Shown piece by piece: positions 9,219-15,497 of a stretch of DNA of 64,000 bases. The DNA comes from Candidatus Fokinia cryptica (lineage in GTDB: Bacteria > Pseudomonadota > Alphaproteobacteria > Rickettsiales > Midichloriaceae). The DNA lies in the NCBI RefSeq assembly GCF_034359305.1, contig NZ_CP110343.1, forward strand, positions 331,823 to 395,822, in the 5' to 3' direction. The notes under the pieces were generated by a model, which saw only the letters and a list, made by a program, of their open reading frames with translations, did not search any database and was not told the DNA's origin. Positions within the stretch are counted from its first letter, which is position 1. Each line of letters opens with the position of its first letter. A program made the translations under genes and the position numbers.

Positions 9219-9812
9219 ATGAAGTTGAATTTTATAAGCGGTTATGATGCTTTGCAATTAATAGAAGAAAAAATTGCTCTGGAAAAAACATATGTACTCA
9301 GTGGGCTCGATAACGGAATGAAAAAAATTGGTCTTGCTCGATTTATTAGTCTAACCGGGAACGTAATACCATATGGTACGGTGCAAAATAATAATGCAGC
9401 ACCTGAAAAAATTATAAAATTTATTATAGAATCAGTGCCAATTTGCTGTGTTATGGGGGTATGGCAACCTGATAATGAAAGTATAGAAAATTCGCATCTA
9501 AAAATATCATGGAAGCAACTTCCTGAAATGACAAAAAATCTTCTATGTGATATCCAAAGATTATCATGTGATATAGAAGAATTGTTAACTCTATACAATT
9601 CTACTGATAATTTATATGAGTTGAATCAACAATATCATGAATGTATTAATATTACTTTTTTTAATGAAAGTATGACTACTATGTTAGCAAATCATAAGCT
9701 TAAAGAAGTTGGATTATCCAGAAAGAAGAGGATATTATTAGATGATAAAATTGCGGCTACAGAACTTTTAGAGAGATTTATATCATTTTTCAAATTACGT
9801 TTAAAAGTATAA
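9219..9812 (+). CDS. ruvX: YqgF/RuvX-type putative Holliday-junction nuclease, divergent
   Basis: The 197-residue protein has an RNase H-like fold. The first catalytic strand is SGLDNGMKKIGLARF (family GlDvG.kriGlA), and the end shows FFNESMTTMLANHKL, SRKKRILLDDKIAATELLERF, matching DERLTT...rk..iD..AA..iL..fL. YqgF/RuvX acts in pre-16S rRNA 5' maturation and possibly in recombination. The usual DER triad start is NES here, so an Asp is Asn and the Arg is Ser, and the central strand (MGVWQPDNESIEN) is also altered. The protein is about 50 residues longer than E. coli RuvX (138), with an insertion before the last motif. Activity is therefore uncertain. Confidence 0.8.
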   Translation: MKLNFISGYDALQLIEEKIALEKTYVLSGLDNGMKKIGLARFISLTGNVIPYGTVQNNNAAPEKIIKFIIESVPICCVMGVWQPDNESIENSHLKISWKQLPEMTKNLLCDIQRLSCDIEELLTLYNSTDNLYELNQQYHECINITFFNESMTTMLANHKLKEVGLSRKKRILLDDKIAATELLERFISFFKLRLKV

Positions 9813-9900
9813 GCTGTAGTACAAACATATTTAGTAAATATATTGATTGCTCGTATTTTAGAGGTTATCCTAATATAGAAACTAATTTTATTACAAGCAC

Positions 9901-10098
9901 ATGGATATTACAGCAAAAAAAATCATAGTGTTATCCTTTTGCATTCTTTTGAGTGCTATTCTTTTTATTGGATGCAATGGTCAGTCTAATGCAGATTTGA
10001 GGAGTCCTTGTGCTGCGGGAGATTCAATGAATATTGATATTGCTAGCCGTACCCCTTGCATCAAAAGAGATGTTGAGATGAATGTTTACTTTATGTAG
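9901..10098 (+). CDS. Small putative lipoprotein
   Basis: The 65-residue protein has a Lys-Lys start, a hydrophobic run (residues about 8-23) and a lipobox-like ILFIGC with Cys25, so it is probably lipidated after signal peptidase II cleavage. The mature part (about 40 residues) has two further Cys and no recognised domain. It ends 21 bp before the nhaA start. I do not recognise the family, and the function is unknown. Confidence 0.5.
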   Translation: MDITAKKIIVLSFCILLSAILFIGCNGQSNADLRSPCAAGDSMNIDIASRTPCIKRDVEMNVYFM

Positions 10099-10119
10099 TT
10101 GTGGTATGCGAATTTATTG

Positions 10120-11202
10120 ATGAAGTTAAAAAAATTAATAGAAGAAAAGAATTTCTTAGTATTGCTGTTTGCGGTATGTGGTTTTGTTATTGCTAATCTT
10201 TGTACCGATTTATACAGAGAAATTGTAGATGGTATGCGTGTAGGGTACGTTAGTAGTCATTTTTTGATGCCTGTGTATTTTATGCTAATTGGTATTGAGA
10301 TGCGAAAAGAGATGAATGTTGGTGGGATTCTTAGTTCTCGTATTCGTATTGCATTTCCTCTTGTAATGGCTATCAGTGGAGTACTATTTCCAGCGATAAT
10401 ATATGTTGCTGCCGCCCTTATTCTAAAAGTTGATATTATCAACGGATGGGCAATACCGACTGCTACTGACATAGCATTTGCGACAACAGTTTGTTTGATA
10501 GTGCGTGGATTAAGAGAGAATTCTAGAAAAATTCTTACAGCTGTAGCGATATTTGATGATTTAATAGCTGTTTTAGTAGTAGCGGTTTTTTACTCTAATA
10601 CCATAGAGATAGAGTATTTATTCTATATTGCTGTTTTAATATTTATTGCAAGTATTTCAAGTAGGTATATGGAGAATTTAGTAATATTATGGTTGTTGTT
10701 ATTTGGACTTCCTTTATTTTGGTTGATACAGAAAAGTGGCGTACATAATACCGTTTCTGGATTTTTGATAGGAATTTTAATTCCCTTTGGCAAAAAAGCA
10801 TTAGATGTAGAAAAAGTCCTTCAAGTTGCATCAACATACCTTATATTGCCACTTTTCGCACTATGCAATACTGGAATTACTATGAGTATTGGTGATCATT
10901 ATGATGTCTTAGGTGTTACATTTATTGCGTTAGTTTTGGGTAAAAATATAGGTATCTCCACTTCTGGGCTGATTATGCTGAAGCGGTATAATATAGGTTA
11001 CAAGATTAGTTTGGATGATATCTTAATGATAGGAGCATTTTGTGGTATAGGATTTACTATGGGAATGTTCATCGCTACCCTTTCATTTGAAGATGTGAAT
11101 ATACAGGATAGTGCAAAAGCAGGTGTTATATTAGGTTCTGTTATTTCTGCGATAATATGTGCAACAGTATCGAAATTGAGAAAAGCTAAACTTTCTTTTT
11201 AG
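10120..11202 (+). CDS. nhaA: Na+/H+ antiporter NhaA
   Basis: This 360-residue, roughly 12-helix inner-membrane antiporter exchanges Na+ for protons. The functional residues are visible: ATDIAFA (about 124-130, the Asp133 equivalent), IFDDLIAV (about 145, the Asp163-Asp164 pair) and FCGIGFTMGMFIATLSF (about 310-325, the conserved Gly of helix XI). ATG at 10120 is chosen; the frame is open upstream from a TTG at 10099 directly after the lipoprotein stop. The last 4 bp overlap the 3' end of mlaD on the other strand. Its presence points to Na+ or pH homeostasis inside a host cell. Confidence 0.95.
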   Translation: MKLKKLIEEKNFLVLLFAVCGFVIANLCTDLYREIVDGMRVGYVSSHFLMPVYFMLIGIEMRKEMNVGGILSSRIRIAFPLVMAISGVLFPAIIYVAAALILKVDIINGWAIPTATDIAFATTVCLIVRGLRENSRKILTAVAIFDDLIAVLVVAVFYSNTIEIEYLFYIAVLIFIASISSRYMENLVILWLLLFGLPLFWLIQKSGVHNTVSGFLIGILIPFGKKALDVEKVLQVASTYLILPLFALCNTGITMSIGDHYDVLGVTFIALVLGKNIGISTSGLIMLKRYNIGYKISLDDILMIGAFCGIGFTMGMFIATLSFEDVNIQDSAKAGVILGSVISAIICATVSKLRKAKLSF

Positions 11203-11696
11203 CCACTTTTGCCATTATTATTACTTGTATCAGTTCCTTCATCTGCTTTAGTGTTATCAATACCAAAGATATATTTACCAACTAGTGATTCAATGTTCAC
11301 AGGAGGCTGAGTCCACTCAAACTTACCATCATCAGCTAAGTATTGACTACTACTACCTACGTTTATGTTAACGTATTTACTCCCTATTAACGAATCACTT
11401 ATGATTTCAGCTACTGAGTCAGAAGGGATTTTAAGATCTCCAACAATTTCAATTTTTAATACGGCAAGATAATCTTCATTAATAGAAATTTCACTTACTT
11501 TACCAATCTTTACTCCTGCAATCTTTACATCGCTACCCACTCTTATTCCATCTACTCTCTCAAATTCTCCTCTTAGTGTGTATTTAGACGTCTCCAACAC
11601 GGTAGTATCATGTTTAAATACAATGATGATTGCGAATATAGTCAAGGCTATCACTATAACTCCTATAGTAACGTCAATAGATCTAGTGTTATACAT
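11199..11696 (-). CDS. mlaD: MlaD-type MCE-domain protein
   Basis: The 165-residue protein has one N-terminal transmembrane helix (about residues 9-26) and a MCE domain with TLRGEFERVDGIRVGSDVKI, AGVKIGKVSEI and ISDSLIGSKYVNINVG. MlaD is the periplasmic hexameric ring of the inner-membrane MlaFEDB complex, which moves phospholipids between the membranes. Here it stands alone: mlaE and mlaF are not adjacent. It overlaps the nuoE 3' end by 8 bp, which suggests translational coupling in the leftward block. The tail after residue 145 is Asn/Asp/Thr-rich. Confidence 0.92.
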   Translation of the reverse strand: MYNTRSIDVTIGVIVIALTIFAIIIVFKHDTTVLETSKYTLRGEFERVDGIRVGSDVKIAGVKIGKVSEISINEDYLAVLKIEIVGDLKIPSDSVAEIISDSLIGSKYVNINVGSSSQYLADDGKFEWTQPPVNIESLVGKYIFGIDNTKADEGTDTSNNNGKSG

Positions 11697-12207
11697 TGGA
11701 TGGATGAGATTGTTGTTTTTTTTGTAGTTCTTTTAATATTTCTACCGTTTTATCGTAATTTAAATGCTCATAATAGCTGTCATTTATCATGATTACTGGA
11801 GCATTGATGCAGCTACCAAGACATTCAACCTCCACGACAGTAAATAATTCATCTTCTGATGTTTCACCTACATCTATACCTATTGTATCACGTATTGCCT
11901 TATAGATCATCTGGTTTTGACATAATGCACAAACTACAGTTCTACATATTTGCACGAGATACTTCCCAACTTTCTTAGAATGAAACATTGAATAGAATTC
12001 TGCAATTTCTTTCACGTGAGCGGTGTTCATATGCAATACTTCAGCGATATGGCTCAATACTGCGTTAGATATCCAATTATTATTCTGCTGCTGTCCTAGC
12101 CAAAGTAATGGCATCACTGCACTTCTTTGTTTTCCTTGAGGATACTTTGCTATTATTTTTCTTACAGCATCCATATCTTTAAAGGAAAATTTTTCATATT
12201 CTTCCAT
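11689..12207 (-). CDS. nuoE: NADH-quinone oxidoreductase subunit E
   Basis: This 172-residue, thioredoxin-like subunit of the complex I NADH module binds one [2Fe-2S] cluster (N1a). Cluster cysteines are visible in ICRTVVCALC (about 87-96) and VECLGSCINAPV (about 127-138). The N-terminal helical part with YPQGKQRSAVMPLLWLGQ matches the family. It lies between atpH (9 bp upstream) and mlaD (overlapping), and NuoF, its direct partner, is not adjacent. Length is usual. Confidence 0.95.
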   Translation of the reverse strand: MEEYEKFSFKDMDAVRKIIAKYPQGKQRSAVMPLLWLGQQQNNNWISNAVLSHIAEVLHMNTAHVKEIAEFYSMFHSKKVGKYLVQICRTVVCALCQNQMIYKAIRDTIGIDVGETSEDELFTVVEVECLGSCINAPVIMINDSYYEHLNYDKTVEILKELQKKQQSHPSNV

Positions 12208-12216
12208 AGCTCTACA

Positions 12217-12816
12217 TTAAAGTTTTGTGAGCTGTTTTTTGGCTGCAAGTATTTTGCTGGCGATACTTTTGTCTATAAGTAGAAAATCCGATTCAATTCT
12301 AAATCCGCCTATCATAGAATCATCTATAAGAAATGTAGGCACGATAGAGTTGTTATCTACTGCTTCAGAAAGGCTTTTTACAAGATGTGCTTTCGTATCG
12401 TCATTTACTGGCCTAGTTGTGAATATTGTTGCTCTTCTGAGATTAGCGAGTTTATAAAATTTATTTATTGCAAATTGAATGAAATGATACATAAAAGGAA
12501 GCATCTTTCTATCTATGAGTAAATAGATGAAATGCTTAAGCTCTTCGAGCAGCCCGTGCTCTACATCATTAAGAGAGTTTTCGTGATTAACTAAATTGTG
12601 TATCACGAGTTCTCCTACGCTTTTCTGTATACTTTTAGGAGCGTGAATTGCTGAAAATCCTCTGCTAAGATAAATACTAGAGCGTGTTATGTCTAAGACG
12701 GCATTAAGAAAATCCAGTGCACTTATAACATTTTTCTCCAACAAATGAGATGTATTGTTACAAAAAACATCGCTCAGTTTTTTTATGTAGGAAGGAACCG
12801 AATAAAGCGAATTCAT
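12217..12816 (-). CDS. atpH: F1Fo ATP synthase delta subunit (OSCP)
   Basis: The 199-residue protein has the delta/OSCP layout: an N-terminal helical domain (YSVPSYIKKLSDVF), a middle helical region, and a C-terminal GGFRIESDFLLIDKSIASKI matching the family's GG..i..gd.viD.S. The subunit links F1 to the peripheral stalk. In most alphaproteobacteria atpH begins atpHAGDC; here it is followed 9 bp later by nuoE, so it is cut off from atpA. The sequence is quite diverged in the middle. ATG at 12816 is used; a GTG directly before it is also in frame. Confidence 0.88.
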   Translation of the reverse strand: MNSLYSVPSYIKKLSDVFCNNTSHLLEKNVISALDFLNAVLDITRSSIYLSRGFSAIHAPKSIQKSVGELVIHNLVNHENSLNDVEHGLLEELKHFIYLLIDRKMLPFMYHFIQFAINKFYKLANLRRATIFTTRPVNDDTKAHLVKSLSEAVDNNSIVPTFLIDDSMIGGFRIESDFLLIDKSIASKILAAKKQLTKL

Positions 12817-12826
12817 CACTTTTATA

Positions 12827-13330
12827 TCATTTAGCTGTAGAAAGGCTGAAACGAGAGTAAACCAAAATTACTCCCAACACAATAGCTACATCAGCTAAAT
12901 TAAAAGCAGGATAATGATACCGAGTTAGATGTATATCTATAAAATCTAGTACGTATCCTCTTACTATTCTATCGTATGTATTACCAATTGCTCCTCCTAT
13001 TATCAAACCGACTCCAATACGAGATGCGATATCTTGCATTGATATGCTCCATATAAATAGTGTGAGAGTTATCAGTATTTGTAATACAATGAATGGGAGT
13101 TGGCTTGGAAAAAGAGAACTGAAAAAACCAAACATTACTCCATGGTTTTGAACATTCACGATATTGATAAAACTATCTACTCCGCGTACTTCAAGTGCAC
13201 CATTAGGGACTGCGACTTCGGATACAGTTTTGGTAGCCAAATCTAATAAAAACGTAAAGAATGCTATAAAAACTACAAAGCATGGTGCTATGCAGTAACG
13301 TAACAGTATATTATTAATCTTCCCTTTCAT
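12827..13330 (-). CDS. lspA: Lipoprotein signal peptidase (SPase II)
   Basis: The roughly 167-residue protein has four transmembrane helices and cleaves the signal peptide of prolipoproteins at the lipid-modified Cys. The catalytic Asp pair is present in GGAIGNTYDRIVRGYVLDFI and FNLADVAI, and LLDLATKTVSE near the start is typical. Substrates in this window would include Pal and the small lipoprotein at 9.9 kb. The N-terminal Met is uncertain: in-frame ATGs are at 13357, 13336 and 13330, and all overlap the rpoZ 3' end (by 17 to 44 bp). The last is chosen because it best fits the family length. Confidence 0.93.
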   Translation of the reverse strand: MKGKINNILLRYCIAPCFVVFIAFFTFLLDLATKTVSEVAVPNGALEVRGVDSFINIVNVQNHGVMFGFFSSLFPSQLPFIVLQILITLTLFIWSISMQDIASRIGVGLIIGGAIGNTYDRIVRGYVLDFIDIHLTRYHYPAFNLADVAIVLGVILVYSRFSLSTAK

Positions 13331-13688
13331 CTCCATCTTTTGGTGAAAGGAGCTCATCTTCTAATTTATCGTCGAATAACTCATCTACCATTTCTTGTAT
13401 CATGGCATCATTGCGTTTTTTAGCAACTTCCCTTTTGATATCAAGTGGATCTTTTTTCTTTAAAAACCAACGTGACTCTACCAGTTCCTGTATCATACCT
13501 TCACGCATTTTCTCCACATCTATTAGTCCTTTCTGTATTTCTGCTATCGCTATTGCGGTAGATTTTCGTCCCTCCATTCCAGATATAGCAGAAGGCGCAC
13601 CTCGAGAAAGTTGTGAAGCACGATATGCCGCATACAGTACTATTTCGAACTGAGATAAATTTTTCTTTGGTGTAATAGGAGCACTCAT
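13314..13688 (-). CDS. rpoZ: RNA polymerase omega subunit
   Basis: This 124-residue small subunit helps assemble RNA polymerase. Visible family parts are the FEIVLYAAYRASQLSRGAPS helix (family r.eLvl.Aa.Ra.qL..Ga), then GRKSTAIAIAEIQKGLI with the conserved Asn/Arg-Lys and Glu-Ile. The tail is long, acidic and Lys-rich (DELFDDKLEDELLSPKDGD). It is normally beside gmk or spoT, but here it overlaps lspA. ATG at 13686-13688. Some 240 bp of plain AT-rich sequence separates it from xerC, leaving room for the promoter of the rpoZ-mlaD block. Confidence 0.88.
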   Translation of the reverse strand: MSAPITPKKNLSQFEIVLYAAYRASQLSRGAPSAISGMEGRKSTAIAIAEIQKGLIDVEKMREGMIQELVESRWFLKKKDPLDIKREVAKKRNDAMIQEMVDELFDDKLEDELLSPKDGDERED

Positions 13689-13929
13689 GCTGGATTGGGT
13701 ATCGTAAAATATATCAGCGTACCAGTCGTGATTATAACATATAGATAGAGTAAATCAATAGATTTCATTGAGTGACTTTTTATGTTACTTTAGAATAATG
13801 ATATATAGTATAGGCAATTAAAACCTTACTTTTTTCCAAAAAATATAATATTTACATTTTTATTTATCTGAGTTTAGTAAATTCAATTCGTCTCAATTTT
13901 CTGAAGATAAAAGCTTTTTGTATCTTTAG

Positions 13930-14919
13930 TTACTTTTTTTTATTGTTATGCAGTTCCATAACAGTTTCAACAATATCATTTGTATCGGCATGCAAATATA
14001 TAGATGTAGAGGCGATTGAAACATGACCTAGTAATTCCTGTATTTTTCTTATATCTCCTCCATTTTTTATTAGATGTGTTGCAAAACTATGTCTTAAGGT
14101 ATGGGGAGAAGCTCTTGTATCAATGCCGAGAGAAATAAGTATAGATTTCATTTGCCTTCTGAATACATCAGGGTTTAATACATCTCCTCTTATTCCAATA
14201 AATATTGGTTGTTGTGATTCTAGTTTATGCGGACACTTCGTAATGTATTGTAGGATAGTATTCAATACGTGAGCTAATAGTGGTACTTTTCTTTCCTTTT
14301 TCCCTTTTCCTTTTACTATAAGACTTACATCATTTCTGTTGAAGTTAGACTCAAGGTTTTCGGTATTGAAGTTTATAATGTCGTGTTTTGTAATTTTCAG
14401 TACTTCTCCTATTCTTAAGCCATTTCCGTATAGTAAGGTGATGATACTTACATCTCTGTAAAATACCCACTCTTCAGGATATAAATCAGTGTTCGTAAAT
14501 TGACATAAAGCGATACTATTATTTTCAGATATTGCTTTCGGAATGGTATTCTTAGTAGTTCTGATTTTTAATTTGTCGATGCTGATAAGAGTTTTTACAT
14601 CATATTTAAATTCATCTTTTACATAGTGCAGGAAATATCGTAATCCGCATAACGTTCTACTATTTGATCTATGACTTACTTTCTGTTCTGTTCTAAAAGC
14701 AAGCCATGCTCTCATAGTTTGTATAGGAGCGTCAATAACATACTCAAGGGAGCACTTGGTTCCATGGTAGTGAGATAGAAATTCTATGAATGATGATAAA
14801 TCGTGTAAGTATGCTCTAGATGTGTGTTCGCTACTGCCTATTTTAATGTATGAATGAAACTTCTCTACCATCGTCGCTAAAAGGTCATCACAGAGATTTT
14901 GTAATGATCTGAATTTCAT
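13930..14919 (-). CDS. xerC: Tyrosine recombinase, XerC type
   Basis: The 329-residue protein has a SAM-like N-terminal domain (MRAWLAFRTEQ, then SNSRTLCGLRYFLHYV, the pattern usual in alphaproteobacterial XerC) and a catalytic domain with the full set: Arg in LLYGNGLRIGEV, Lys in VKGKGKKERKVP, HTLRHSFATHL (His-x-x-Arg), LLGHVSIAST (His) and the nucleophile in IYLHAD (Tyr). With XerD it resolves chromosome dimers at dif. The frame stays open upstream through the tRNA-Phe gene, so the ATG at 14917-14919 is the credible start. XerD or a mobile-element integrase are less likely alternatives. Confidence 0.88.
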   Translation of the reverse strand: MKFRSLQNLCDDLLATMVEKFHSYIKIGSSEHTSRAYLHDLSSFIEFLSHYHGTKCSLEYVIDAPIQTMRAWLAFRTEQKVSHRSNSRTLCGLRYFLHYVKDEFKYDVKTLISIDKLKIRTTKNTIPKAISENNSIALCQFTNTDLYPEEWVFYRDVSIITLLYGNGLRIGEVLKITKHDIINFNTENLESNFNRNDVSLIVKGKGKKERKVPLLAHVLNTILQYITKCPHKLESQQPIFIGIRGDVLNPDVFRRQMKSILISLGIDTRASPHTLRHSFATHLIKNGGDIRKIQELLGHVSIASTSIYLHADTNDIVETVMELHNNKKK

Positions 14920-14939
14920 GATTGAGTGTAAGAAAAAGG

Positions 14940-15012
14940 TGGTCAGAGCCGGAATCGAACCGGCGACACAAGGATTTTCAGTCCTTTGCTCTACCGACTG
15001 AGCTATCTGACC
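14940..15012 (-). tRNA. tRNA-Phe (GAA)
   Basis: The complement folds as a standard cloverleaf: acceptor GGTCAGA/TCTGACC, D arm TAGCTCAGTCGGTAGAGC, anticodon arm AGGACTGAAAATCCT with anticodon GAA, and T arm CCGGTTCGATTCCGG. The base after the discriminator gives CC then T, so a full CCA is not encoded. It lies 20 bp upstream of xerC on the same strand and next to the accessory OLD-like gene. Confidence 0.97.
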
Positions 15013-15497
15013 ACAAATAGGTGGGCATATCATGCAACAACTTGAGCTGCTTCCTTTCGAATCTGACTCGTTTAGCGTTGATGACACCCCACATACTAAG
15101 AAGTACATACGGTATTGCATGCTGTCAATACGGATTTTCCTATGCAGTGATTTAAGTGAGGCTTAGAGTTGCATGAAAGTCATGTAAAATGCACTAAAAG
15201 TTGAACCGATGCTTTTTCTTCATTTATTTTTTTAAATGGATTATTACGCAAGATTATAATACCTAAAGTAAACGCACGAATGTTATTAAGAGTCGGAATT
15301 TACCAAGCTGTATTGTCTCAGTACTGATTTACATACAAGAAATAATCTGCATACAGTACCGAGATATAAGTTGTATTTTGTTAATAAGAAGTACTTTTCC
15401 TTATATAATATCAAAATATTATTACAATTGATGATGGCCTTTTACTTGCGTAGTTTTTTTGAAGTGTGTAAAAAGGATTTGTTTTGGAAAAATTTTA
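15013..15497. other. Intergenic stretch of about 485 bp
   Basis: I see no gene here. The sequence is AT-rich and holds no tRNA, no clear hairpin with a T-run and no repeat that matches the tRNA-Phe 3' end, so no attachment-site duplication is visible on this side of the OLD-like gene. It must carry the promoters of tRNA-Phe (leftward) and of the OLD-like gene (rightward). Confidence 0.5.

Noticed and set aside
14920-15120. The xerC frame stays open upstream to an ATG at 15120, giving a 396-residue protein.
   Set aside because: The added 67 residues lie across the tRNA-Phe gene and do not look like a recombinase; ATG at 14919 gives the normal XerC length.
15459-15497. TTG start for the OLD-like gene at 15459.
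   Set aside because: TTG with no ribosome binding site; ATG at 15498 with a GGA upstream is more likely.
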